From the NCBI GenBank assembly GCA_947629755.1, contig CANREY010000016.1, positions 1-32,913 of the forward strand: 32,913 nt of DNA, written 5' to 3'. The notes below the pieces were generated by a model, which was not told the origin of the DNA, made no database searches, and saw only the letters and a program-made list of their open reading frames with translations. The stretch is from an uncultured Oscillospiraceae bacterium (GTDB lineage Bacteria; Bacillota; Clostridia; Oscillospirales; Oscillospiraceae). Position 1 is the first letter of the stretch; every line of letters begins with the position of its first letter. The position numbers and the translations under genes were made by a program. Shown in pieces: positions 1 through 8,954 of the stretch.

Positions 1-169
1 CCTATTTGTATTTAATTTCATTCCTCTCCCCAAAATTGCAGAGGGAGCCCGCGCGGAATTTAAGGGGCCGCGGTTGATAATGTACGGCAGAGGGAAAAGG
101 TTCTTTTTGCTTATAGCCGTCCAAATATTGACGGCTTGACTTTTCCGCCTTTCAGCTATTAATTTAAAA

Positions 170-205
170 AAACATACCCCCACCTCGCTTGGTGGGGGTA
201 TGTTT
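170..205 (-). terminator. Intrinsic terminator for the minus-strand nucleoside hydrolase/GH31 unit (possibly bidirectional)
   Basis: Perfect 15-bp inverted repeat AAACATACCCCCACC-TCGCTT-GGTGGGGGTATGTTT. On the minus strand the stem is followed by TTTTTTTAAATT. Confidence 0.85.
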
Positions 206-315
206 GTGAGGCTGACGGGGGGAGGACGTCGATGGTTTTTTAGGACAGCGAGATTTTGCGGAATTCAGTTTTTCAACACGCGGCGAACAGGTATTTTAAG
301 GCGGAGGTGTGTCCG

Positions 316-1209
316 TTATTCTTTCCGCGAAAACATCTGGAGCTTCGCGTAAAAGTCCTCTAAGATAAAGCGAGAATCGATATTCTTATACACTCGAATA
401 GGCCGATTCTTGCCGGCGTGGAGGTAACGCATGTTTGCGTCAAAGTCCGGCGCCGGTCGCCATTCCCACTCGCCGCAGTCTTCATACAGCATCACACCGA
501 TTGCGGGAGAATCGCCCAAAATGCGGTATTCAGCGGGTCTTGAAATATCCGAATCATCGTTGTTGAAGCGAATGACGTTCTCCGTCAGATACGCGCCGAT
601 TTTTCCGTACGGGTGGACTTTCGTCCAAAGCTCCGCGTAGGATACGGGCATCATTCGGTAGACGTTCCTTGGGATCTGCCACACTTGAACGGAGGACTTG
701 AAAACGACATTCGCGGCGAATACATCGTTGCTCAAATTGTACTCCTTACCGCCGCAGGGCCAGTCGCGCCCCCCGATCCAAACGACCCGAACATTCCTCC
801 GCGCGATCTCCGGGCAGAGCAGCAGCGCGGAGGCCATATCGGTAAGCGGGCCAAGAAAGGCGATATACAGCGGAGCGGGATCGTCCTTGAGCGCTTCTTC
901 GATGATGAGCCGCGCGCCGGGAGAATCTACCGGCGTGTTCTCGTCGGGAAGGGCGCGAACAGCGCCGTTCGCCAGATGCACGCGCTCAGCTATCCCCATC
1001 AGATCGAGCAACAGATCGATCTCTTTGCGGCTGTCCTCCATGCTGGTAGAGGACTTCCGCGTTCCAAAGTGCGCCGGTATGATCCCCCGCAGATCGAAGG
1101 AGGGCGTGAGCAGAGCGTGAACGATGGCGAATTGATCGTCCACCTCGTTTTTCGCGTCGGTATCCAGAATGACGCGCTTTTTCTTTTTTTGCGGAATGTC
1201 AAAATCCAT
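316..1209 (-). CDS. Nucleoside hydrolase-like (IUNH superfamily) protein
   Basis: N-terminal RVILDTDAKNEVDDQFAIVHAL matches the DxD...DD Ca-site motif of inosine-uridine nucleoside hydrolases. 297 aa. Confidence 0.8.
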   Translation of the reverse strand: MDFDIPQKKKKRVILDTDAKNEVDDQFAIVHALLTPSFDLRGIIPAHFGTRKSSTSMEDSRKEIDLLLDLMGIAERVHLANGAVRALPDENTPVDSPGARLIIEEALKDDPAPLYIAFLGPLTDMASALLLCPEIARRNVRVVWIGGRDWPCGGKEYNLSNDVFAANVVFKSSVQVWQIPRNVYRMMPVSYAELWTKVHPYGKIGAYLTENVIRFNNDDSDISRPAEYRILGDSPAIGVMLYEDCGEWEWRPAPDFDANMRYLHAGKNRPIRVYKNIDSRFILEDFYAKLQMFSRKE

Positions 1210-1261
1210 ATTTCATTCTCCCAATCATTTGATTGAAATTACAGGCGACGGTACGTGCCGC

Positions 1262-3682
1262 TTATAGCGTAACGCGTACCTCTTTGCCATCATATAGCAC
1301 AGAAGATCTTTCTTCTCCGGCCAGGCAAATGATGATCCGGGTCTTTTCCGGCATACCGGGAAAAGCGCCCGTTCTGGCGGAGATGCGCAGCTCACGGCTC
1401 GCCTCAAGCCAGGTGAAGGTCGTCAGCACGTATTGGCCTTTTTCGTATCCGTAACCGTCCCCGGCGTCGGTGTACCAGGTAAAGGCGCCGTCCGCGCCCG
1501 GATAGACCGTAACGGTCAGGGGGCCGTCGGGATCTTCGTCTACATATTGCCGCACCGGGCCTGTAAGCACGATTCCACCGGAGCGAACAAACAGCGGCAC
1601 CGTGTCCAGCGGCGCGTGCACGCGCACGGTCCGGCCGCCGGGAAGCGGCTCACGCACGCCCCAGCGATACCACGTCGCGCCCGCGGGCAGATACACCGTT
1701 TCGGTATCGTCCATGAAAGCGAGCTTTTCCCCGCCCGGCAGGTATTCCATGGGCCGTGTGACCGGCTTGACAAGTATAGCATTCCCCACCAGCATTTCGT
1801 CATCGATCTGCCGCAGGTGTTCGTCCTCCGGGAATACTAAGGCGGGAACGCACACCAAGGGCAACCCTTTAAAGGTGTACCTTGCCGCAAGGGAATACAG
1901 ATGCGGCACCAGCCTACTGCGCAGGCGAATGATTTTTTCTATCGCGTCGTACCATTTTTCGCCCTTTTGCCCAAACTGCCAGATCTCTCGCGGCGTGCCT
2001 GTGCCATGCGCGCGCATCATGGGCAGGAAAGCGCCGAGCTGCAACCAGCGCACGAACAGCTCCCGATAGCCAAAGTCGTCCACGCCGCCCGGAAAATCCC
2101 CCGCGCCAAACCATGCTCCGTTGCAGCCTGCCGGGAAAAAACCACCCGCGTCGGTGCTCCAGTAGGCCTCGCCCGCAGCCATAAAATTCAGCCCCTCCGG
2201 CACTTGACGGCGAAGCGTTTCCCATGTGGCGCTCACATCTCCGGACCATGTGGCGGTAGAGAACCGATGCTGACCGGCCCATGAGGAGCGTGTTAGATTC
2301 AGCACCCGCTTCTCCCCATTCTCCCCACGCTGGCCCTGATAGACGCCCATCGCGTGATACAGACTGTAAAGACTGATCTTGCCGGGGTCTAAATATTTTT
2401 TCGCTTCTTCCGTATTCAGCCGTACCCGCTCAAAGGGCTCCGGCTTGATGGTCCCATGCCAGTCCGACTCAAAGGGCTCGGAGCAGTCGCACCACCAGGC
2501 GTCCACGCCATAACGGAACAGTCCCTCGCTGGCTTGCTTCCAATACAGGCGGCGGGCCTTTTCGCTAAAAGCGTTATAGATCGTTCCGTTCCCCAGCATA
2601 CAGCCGTTTTCAAGCATTTCCGCGCGGTTTTTATTTTCCTCGCCTTTCATGGACGGCCAAATCGAAAGCATCAGCTTCGCGCCCATACTGTGAAGGGTGT
2701 TTGTCAAATTGCTGGGGTCCGGGTAACGCGTCTTATCAAAAACCTTATAGCCCCACTGTCCCTTGGGCCACGTCTGCCAATCCTGCACGATCACGTCCAA
2801 GGGCACCCTTCGGGCGCGGTATTCCCTTACGACGTCCACAAGCTCTTTCGCGTCCTTATAGCGCTCCTTGGATTGAATGAAGCCGAAAGCGTACCGGGGC
2901 ATCAGCGGCGCGGTGCCCGTCAGAGCGGCGTACTGCCGGTACACATTTTCAAATCCGCCGGACAGGAAATAATAATCCAATTCATCGGCGCAGTCCGCCC
3001 ACAGATAAGAGCCGTGCGCGTCGTCATGGAAGGCCATGAGGCAACCGAGGTCAAACAGCACGCCCCAACCCTTTGTGGACACCAGCACAGGCACAACGGC
3101 CCTCAGATTGTGCTGGTACATCTCCCGGCTTTTGCCCCGCAGATTTCCGAAGCCGTCCTCATAAGAGCCCAGCCCGTAAAGGCCCTCGCTGTCGTCGAAC
3201 GTGAAGGACAGCTTGCATGTGTAGGCCTTTCTATCCTCCCTGATCTCAAAATCCTCGCTGGAGGCCCGTACCCCGTCCGTACTTTGGGTGTAGGTGACCT
3301 TGGCGTCCTCGCGGAAATGATGGATCATCACGGGCTTTTCCTCCAAAACGCAGGGACGCTTTTCGTCCTCACGCAGGTACGCGCCGCCGTCAGTTGACAG
3401 GAAGGAGATCGCGCCGTTTTTTGCGTCGACCCGCGCGACGACGCCGCCGCATCTGACAAGCACCGCGTCTTCTGCCCTTGTGACATGGCATTCTCCGGGC
3501 AGTGAGCCGACCACCACGTCGCTGGGCCGGTCCAGAAACGTCTCCCGTGCTGTGCGGGTGACGCGCACAGCGCCGCAGGACAGCGCCGCGATCCGCAACA
3601 GCGTCTGTCGCGAGGAGGGAGAGGAATTAGACGCCGGAAGCTGTAACTCGATAGAATCCACCCGCTGGTTTTTGACGGTCAT
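1262..3682 (-). CDS. Glycoside hydrolase family 31 (alpha-xylosidase/alpha-glucosidase-like)
   Basis: 806 aa with GH31 motifs VPLDVIVQDWQTWPKGQWG...FDKTRYPDP and VDAWWCDCSEPFESDW. RBS AAAGGAG lies upstream of the minus-strand ATG at 3682. Confidence 0.88.
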   Translation of the reverse strand: MTVKNQRVDSIELQLPASNSSPSSRQTLLRIAALSCGAVRVTRTARETFLDRPSDVVVGSLPGECHVTRAEDAVLVRCGGVVARVDAKNGAISFLSTDGGAYLREDEKRPCVLEEKPVMIHHFREDAKVTYTQSTDGVRASSEDFEIREDRKAYTCKLSFTFDDSEGLYGLGSYEDGFGNLRGKSREMYQHNLRAVVPVLVSTKGWGVLFDLGCLMAFHDDAHGSYLWADCADELDYYFLSGGFENVYRQYAALTGTAPLMPRYAFGFIQSKERYKDAKELVDVVREYRARRVPLDVIVQDWQTWPKGQWGYKVFDKTRYPDPSNLTNTLHSMGAKLMLSIWPSMKGEENKNRAEMLENGCMLGNGTIYNAFSEKARRLYWKQASEGLFRYGVDAWWCDCSEPFESDWHGTIKPEPFERVRLNTEEAKKYLDPGKISLYSLYHAMGVYQGQRGENGEKRVLNLTRSSWAGQHRFSTATWSGDVSATWETLRRQVPEGLNFMAAGEAYWSTDAGGFFPAGCNGAWFGAGDFPGGVDDFGYRELFVRWLQLGAFLPMMRAHGTGTPREIWQFGQKGEKWYDAIEKIIRLRSRLVPHLYSLAARYTFKGLPLVCVPALVFPEDEHLRQIDDEMLVGNAILVKPVTRPMEYLPGGEKLAFMDDTETVYLPAGATWYRWGVREPLPGGRTVRVHAPLDTVPLFVRSGGIVLTGPVRQYVDEDPDGPLTVTVYPGADGAFTWYTDAGDGYGYEKGQYVLTTFTWLEASRELRISARTGAFPGMPEKTRIIICLAGEERSSVLYDGKEVRVTL

Positions 3683-3780
3683 TTGCGGAGCTCCTTTCGT
3701 GAGGGAGGGCGTCAGGTAAAATGTTACCGCGTCACATCAACGACGCCCCCGCAAAATATTTACTGCCCTTTTTGCCTATA

Positions 3781-3809
3781 AATATATAGAAAGCGCCGCG
3801 CTTCGTCAA
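3781..3809 (-). promoter_or_regulatory. SigA-type promoter for the GH31/nucleoside hydrolase unit
   Basis: Minus strand: TTGACG (3809-3804), 17-nt spacer, TATATT (3786-3781). Confidence 0.6.
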
Positions 3810-3948
3810 GGACGAAATTTAAGATCCGACGTTTTTCGCGAGCTTGCCTGACGCTTTCCGCGCGGAAGGTGGGGTGATCCGCAAGGCGGCCCACCGGTGG
3901 GAAGGTGGGGGGTGGAAAAAGCGGAGGGGGGTGGCGGGGACGTGCTCA

Positions 3949-3978
3949 AAAAGCAATTTATGATAGACGAAAAGCAAT
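3949..3978 (+). promoter_or_regulatory. Candidate regulator operator: two direct repeats AAAAGCAAT spaced 21 bp
   Basis: AAAAGCAAT at 3949-3957 and 3970-3978, immediately upstream of the -35 element at 3986. Confidence 0.4.
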
Positions 3979-3985
3979 ATCAGAT

Positions 3986-4015
3986 TTTACAAACCGTTAC
4001 AGAGTATGCTAAAAT
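3986..4015 (+). promoter_or_regulatory. SigA-type promoter for the AraC regulator/transport operon
   Basis: TTTACA (3986-3991), 18-nt spacer, TAAAAT (4010-4015), in an AT-rich patch upstream of the AraC-family ORF. Confidence 0.5.
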
Positions 4016-4132
4016 ATACAAAACAAAGGGGATTGAAGTCGATTTGTTTGTGAATTCTTATCCACTCTGGCGGTCGGGAGGGGCAGATAGGGCGCTCGTT
4101 CTGTTTTTTTGATGAAAGGAACGGCATAGAAG

Positions 4133-5014
4133 ATGAGGGGTATCATAGTACGCAAGAAGTATACTGTGAGCAGCAAGTGCGAGTCCAGACTTTGCGTTGA
4201 CGACAACTGTGAGATATTGCTTTTTCTGCGGGGAGATATTCTTGTACACGTGAACGGCAGGAGCTATGTGCCGGAGCCGGGGGACATACTCCTGTTCGGC
4301 GGCGGGGAGATACATTCCCTGACGGTCAACCCCGGCCAGCCCTTCGAGCGGGTGTACATCTATTTTGACAAGCAGATATTCCGGCAGCTGTCGGATAAGG
4401 ATTACGACCTGCTGGCGTCCTTCAATATGGAGGAGGGCTCCTCCGGGACAAATCTTATCAGAACCAGATTCGCGCGCAAGTACTCGCTGGGCGAAAAGCT
4501 GGCGTCCATGTATGAGCTCTACCAGATGGACGCCCCGGATACGGCTGTCAGAATGCTGTCGCTGATGCTGGACATTCTGGTGAATGTCAATCTTGCCCAC
4601 AAGGAACAGCAGTCCTCCGAGGGGGAGGACGCCGAGGAGATAAACGGGGGAGAGAAGATACACGAGATCCTCCGGTACATCGTAAGCAACCTGAACGAGA
4701 AGTTCACGCTGGACAGCATATCGGCGCGGTTTTACATCAGCAAATATTACCTGTGCCACGAATTCAAAAGGGTCGTTGGAATGTCGTGTCTGGAGTATAT
4801 CCGCCAGAAGCGGATCGACAAGGCGCGGGAAAGGCTGCTGGGCGGCTGGCCGGTCAACGACGTTTGGCTGGATCTTGGGTTCAACGATTATGTGAGCTTT
4901 TACCGATCCTTCAAAAAGGTGACGGGAGTGTCGCCCAACGAGTATGTGGGGACGGAAAAGGCTCACTCGATCGATACAGACGGCGGCGAGCCGATTCATA
5001 ACGAAGGGAGTTGA
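4133..5014 (+). CDS. AraC-family transcriptional regulator
   Basis: N-terminal cupin-like region (VNGRSYVPEPGDILLFGGGEIHSL). C-terminal double HTH (FTLDSISARFYISKYYLCHEFKRVVGMSCLEYIRQKRIDKARERL...GFNDYVSFYRSFKKVTGVSPNEY). Confidence 0.92.
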   Translation: MRGIIVRKKYTVSSKCESRLCVDDNCEILLFLRGDILVHVNGRSYVPEPGDILLFGGGEIHSLTVNPGQPFERVYIYFDKQIFRQLSDKDYDLLASFNMEEGSSGTNLIRTRFARKYSLGEKLASMYELYQMDAPDTAVRMLSLMLDILVNVNLAHKEQQSSEGEDAEEINGGEKIHEILRYIVSNLNEKFTLDSISARFYISKYYLCHEFKRVVGMSCLEYIRQKRIDKARERLLGGWPVNDVWLDLGFNDYVSFYRSFKKVTGVSPNEYVGTEKAHSIDTDGGEPIHNEGS

Positions 5015-5020
5015 GGTATC

Positions 5021-8000
5021 CTGAAAAAGCTGCTTTATAAAATTTCCCAACACAGCATAGAATCCGTCGTCATAACGGTCGTCCTGATCGTTCTGGCCGC
5101 CGTGTTCATCGCGAGCAGAGCGCTGGGGCAGTCGGATCAGGAGCAGCTTGGCCCGGAGGACCTGGCCGCCCTTGAGCAGATGGCCTACCTTGAGCATGAG
5201 ACGTATGGGGAGGATCTGCCCACCTACAATCTGCTCAAGAGGACCTACGAGCAGGAGGGCCGCGCGGCGGCCGAGAGCGGCATCGACATTCCGGTCCTTG
5301 AGGCGGACACCGCCGGAGCGGGGGAGACGCGCACGGGGATCGCCGGGTACGACGGCGAGGCGCTCTTTTTAGCTGAGGACGTGGACGCGCTCTGGAGGTT
5401 CGAGGTGGAGAGCGAGGGCCTCTACCAGATCGTTTTGGAGTACTGCGGACCGGAGGGGGACGGCGCCAAGATACAGCGCCAGCTCCTCATCGACGGGAAG
5501 CTCCCCTGCGAGGAGGCCACCAACGTCTGCTTCTACCGCCACTTCGAGGAGACCGGCGAGGTGAAGCTCAACGAGATCGGTGACGAGGTCTGGCCCCACC
5601 AAGATGAGATCCTGCTGTGGCAGACCCAGGCGGCCTTCGATTCCAACGGCTTCGACCCGGAGCCCATGGCCTTCTATCTGACGCCGGGGACACACACCAT
5701 AGCGCTTGAGTTCGTGGACCAGCCCATGGCCATACGGGCTATTCGGCTGGAGCCCGCCGAGACTATCCCCACCTACGCCGATGTGTCCGCCCAGTATCAG
5801 CAGAACGGGTACAAGCGGGCCGCGTCCGGGCTGGGGTACTACGTGGAGGGCGAGGAGTCGTCATGGAGAAGCGACTCCATAATCCGCCGGGAGGCCAACA
5901 GCGATCCGGGGACCAGCCCCTTCTCCCTCACCAGCCGCGTGCTGAACGCCGTGGGCGGCAGCCGCTGGAACAGAGGCGAGCAGAGCGTCAGCTGGACATT
6001 GGAGGTGCCGGAGGACGGGCTCTATGAGATCGGATTGCGCGTCCTGCAGAGCAAAAACGAGGGAATGCCCTCCTACCGTAAGGTAATGATCGACGGCCAG
6101 GTCCCCTTCCGGGAGTTTCTGGAGTACCAGTTCCCCTACAACAAGTCCTGGTACGGCGAGGTCCTGTCGGACGAGAACGGGGAGCCCTATCTTGTGTATC
6201 TGGAGAAGGGCACTCACGAGCTGAGGCTGGTGGCCCAGATGGGTCCCCTGTCAGCCGTCATCGAGCGGACCACCAACGACATAGCGGTGCTGTCCGAGAT
6301 CACGAGGGACATCACCAAGATCACCGGCACCGAGCCGGACCCCAACTATGAATACGACCTGTACCGCCTGATGCCGGACCTGTCCGGGCAGCTGTCCGAG
6401 CTTGCCGACAGCGTGGAGGTCAGCGCGGATATACTGTCCATCATCACCAACAAGCGGGCCTCTACGGAGAACAGCTACCGGGCCACTGTCGACACGTTGC
6501 GGGAGTTCTCCGAGGACGTGGACGCCATACCAAAGGCATTAAGTGAGCTGGAGAACGCCCAGACGAGCCTCGGTTCATACATAACGAGCCTTAAGACCTC
6601 GCCACTACAAGTGGACTTTGTGCGGATACTGTCCCCTGAGGACAAATTTGAGGTCAAGACCTCCGGGTTCTTCCAGAAGGCGTATGTCTCCGCCGTCAAC
6701 TTCCTTATGTCCTTCGTGAAGGACTACGACGCCGTTGGCGCCACCCAGGAGGACGGGGAGAACGTGGTGCTGGACGTGTGGATCGGGCGCGGCTCCGAGT
6801 GGGGCGAGATACTCAAGGAGCTCATCGACGAGAAGTTCACCCCGGAGACGGGGATATACGTGAACCTGAACGTGATGCCCAGCAGCCAGCTCACCACCGG
6901 GGGCGTCAACGTCCTGATGCTCTCCATCAACTCCCACACCGCGCCGGACGTGGCGCTGTCGGTGGATTACAACCTGCCGTCGGAGTTCGCCTTCCGCGGG
7001 GCGGCGGCGGACCTTACGCAGTTCGACGACTACGAGGAGGTCTCCAAGTGGTTCTACCCGGACAGCATGGTGCCCTACATCTTCCGGGACGGCGTCTACG
7101 CCCTGCCGGAGACCATGGACTTCACCGTGATGTTCTACCGGGAGGACCTGCTGAGGGATCTGGACCTGAAGCTCCCGGACACCTGGGACGACCTATATAT
7201 GGATACCCTGCCGAAGCTATATGAGAACAGCATGTCCTTCAACCTGTCGGTGGACACGTCCGTCTCCTCAAGCTCTCCGGCGGCCCTGAGGGGCTTCACC
7301 ATGATGCTTTTGCAGAACGGCGGCTCCTATTATAAGGACGGCGGCCGGTCCAGCGCGCTGGATTCCGCCGAGGCGTACCAGGCGTTCAAATCCTGGACCG
7401 ATCTTTACAGCCAGTACGAGGTGGACGAGGAGTCCAACCTCTTTACCCGCATGAGGACGGGCGCCACGCCCATAGGCATCGGCGGCTATACCGAGTACAT
7501 GCAGTTTCTGACCTCCGCCCCTGAGCTCTACGGGCGCTGGGGCATCGCCAAGGTGCCGGGCTCCCTCAACGCGGACGGCACTATAAACCGCTCCACCGGC
7601 TCCATCTCAAAGACCGCGAACCTGATACTTGCCCAGTCGGATAAGCAGGAGGCCGCGTGGAAGTTCCTGAAGTGGTGGATGTCCGCGGACACCCAGGCCG
7701 AGTACGGCAGACAGCTGGAGGCCGTCATCGGCGAGTCCGCCAGATGGAACACCGCCAACGTGGAGGCGTTCTTCCGCCTTCCTTGGAGGACGGCGGACAA
7801 GGCCATAATCCAGGAGACGCTGGAGGAGGCCCAGGAGCAGTATATTATCCCCGGCGGCTATTTCACCAGCCGCCACCTGATCAACGCGTGGAACAGGGTC
7901 GTCGTCAACGACGAGAGGACGAGGGACGCGCTTGAAGAAGCGGTGAAGGACATCAACAAGGAGCTGATCTCGAAACGCGAGGAGTTCGGCTTACAGAATG

Positions 8001-8026
8001 TTGACGTCATTCCGCGGGAGGATTGA
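5021..8026 (+). CDS. Large membrane-anchored extracellular solute-binding protein: N-terminal TM anchor, two carbohydrate-binding-like beta modules, helical linker, C-terminal family-1 SBP domain
   Basis: The ORF track starts at GTG 5102, but the frame is open upstream to CTG 5021 and encodes LKKLLYKISQHSIESVVITVVLIVLAAVFIASRALGQ, an N-terminal TM/signal anchor, with GGGAG/GAGG upstream. The C-terminal SBP region includes VVLDVWIGRGSEWGEILKELIDEKFTPETGI, a typical sugar-SBP start. Confidence 0.85.
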   Translation: MKKLLYKISQHSIESVVITVVLIVLAAVFIASRALGQSDQEQLGPEDLAALEQMAYLEHETYGEDLPTYNLLKRTYEQEGRAAAESGIDIPVLEADTAGAGETRTGIAGYDGEALFLAEDVDALWRFEVESEGLYQIVLEYCGPEGDGAKIQRQLLIDGKLPCEEATNVCFYRHFEETGEVKLNEIGDEVWPHQDEILLWQTQAAFDSNGFDPEPMAFYLTPGTHTIALEFVDQPMAIRAIRLEPAETIPTYADVSAQYQQNGYKRAASGLGYYVEGEESSWRSDSIIRREANSDPGTSPFSLTSRVLNAVGGSRWNRGEQSVSWTLEVPEDGLYEIGLRVLQSKNEGMPSYRKVMIDGQVPFREFLEYQFPYNKSWYGEVLSDENGEPYLVYLEKGTHELRLVAQMGPLSAVIERTTNDIAVLSEITRDITKITGTEPDPNYEYDLYRLMPDLSGQLSELADSVEVSADILSIITNKRASTENSYRATVDTLREFSEDVDAIPKALSELENAQTSLGSYITSLKTSPLQVDFVRILSPEDKFEVKTSGFFQKAYVSAVNFLMSFVKDYDAVGATQEDGENVVLDVWIGRGSEWGEILKELIDEKFTPETGIYVNLNVMPSSQLTTGGVNVLMLSINSHTAPDVALSVDYNLPSEFAFRGAAADLTQFDDYEEVSKWFYPDSMVPYIFRDGVYALPETMDFTVMFYREDLLRDLDLKLPDTWDDLYMDTLPKLYENSMSFNLSVDTSVSSSSPAALRGFTMMLLQNGGSYYKDGGRSSALDSAEAYQAFKSWTDLYSQYEVDEESNLFTRMRTGATPIGIGGYTEYMQFLTSAPELYGRWGIAKVPGSLNADGTINRSTGSISKTANLILAQSDKQEAAWKFLKWWMSADTQAEYGRQLEAVIGESARWNTANVEAFFRLPWRTADKAIIQETLEEAQEQYIIPGGYFTSRHLINAWNRVVVNDERTRDALEEAVKDINKELISKREEFGLQNVDVIPRED

Positions 8027-8028
8027 GT

Positions 8029-8952
8029 ATGAAAATGCTTCAGGCACATAAAAAGAGGGCTCCCATGACCAGCGCGGAGAAGCGCAGGACCGTCACGGGG
8101 TATATGTTCCTGGCCCCGTTCCTGTTGCTGTTCGTCACCTTTACGATGATCCCCATCGCGGTGGCCATGGGCCTGAGCCTCACAAACTACAATCTCATCG
8201 AGAAGCCGGAGTTCGTGGGCCTTACCAATTACATAAACCTTATCCTTGAGGACGACGTGTTCCTGAAATCCCTTGGCAACACGCTGCTCTTTGCCGTGCT
8301 GACGGGGCCCACGGGCTACATCGCCTCGTTCTTGATGGCGTGGCTCATAAGCCTTATGAAGCGGGGGCGCGGAGCCTTCTCGCTGGCCTTCTACGCGCCC
8401 AGCCTTACCAGCGGCGTGGCGATGGCCACCATCTGGCTCATAATCTTCTCCGGCGACCGGAACGGCTACCTCAACGACTTCCTTTTGAATCTGGGGGTCA
8501 TCACGGAGCCGATATTGTGGACCAAGGACGCCGACTATCTTAAGTGGGTCATAGTCATCATATCCGTGTGGATGAGCATGGGCACCGGATTTTTGGTGTT
8601 CCTGGCCGGATTCCAGAACATCGACCCGTCCCTTTACGAGGCGGCCAGAATGGACGGACTTAAGAACAGGTTCCAGGAGCTCAGGTACATCACCATACCG
8701 CTGATGAAGCCCCAGCTTCTGTTCGGCGCCGTCAACTCCGTGGTGGGGGCCTTTGCCATATTCGACGTGGCCACATCGGTGGCGGGCATGCCAAGTCCAA
8801 ACTACGAAGCGCACACGATCGTGGCGCACCTGTATGATAACGCGTTTATCCGAATGAACATGGGTTACGCGTCCGCCGTGGCTATGATCCTGTTCCTCAT
8901 GACATTCATTGTAGGCCGTATTTGCTTCTATGTGTTTAAATCGGAGGATTGA
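8029..8952 (+). CDS. Carbohydrate ABC transporter permease (MalF/UgpA type), pair 1
   Basis: Multiple TM helices and the EAA loop YEAARMDGLKNRFQELRYITIPLMKPQ. ATG 8029 is preferred over the track's TTG 8023. Confidence 0.9.
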   Translation: MKMLQAHKKRAPMTSAEKRRTVTGYMFLAPFLLLFVTFTMIPIAVAMGLSLTNYNLIEKPEFVGLTNYINLILEDDVFLKSLGNTLLFAVLTGPTGYIASFLMAWLISLMKRGRGAFSLAFYAPSLTSGVAMATIWLIIFSGDRNGYLNDFLLNLGVITEPILWTKDADYLKWVIVIISVWMSMGTGFLVFLAGFQNIDPSLYEAARMDGLKNRFQELRYITIPLMKPQLLFGAVNSVVGAFAIFDVATSVAGMPSPNYEAHTIVAHLYDNAFIRMNMGYASAVAMILFLMTFIVGRICFYVFKSED

Positions 8953-8954
8953 CG

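Noticed and set aside
115-136. Second hairpin AGCCGTC-N8-GACGGCT near the window edge
   Set aside because: Only 7 bp with a weak T-tract (CTTTTCC). Might terminate an upstream plus-strand gene outside the window, but cannot be supported.
613-1236. Plus-strand ORFs opposite the nucleoside hydrolase
   Set aside because: No domain signal; the minus-strand frame contains the DTD...VDD motif.
3722-3736. CcpA cre site candidate in the GH31 leader
   Set aside because: Deviates from the cre consensus at several fixed positions; kept only as an unassigned palindrome.
4058-5197. 379-aa minus-strand ORF opposite the AraC gene
   Set aside because: Complementary to a clear AraC-family CDS, with no recognisable domains or RBS.
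7858-8829. 323-aa minus-strand ORF opposite permease 1
   Set aside because: Shadow ORF; the His/Gly/Glu-rich translation mirrors the hydrophobic permease codons.
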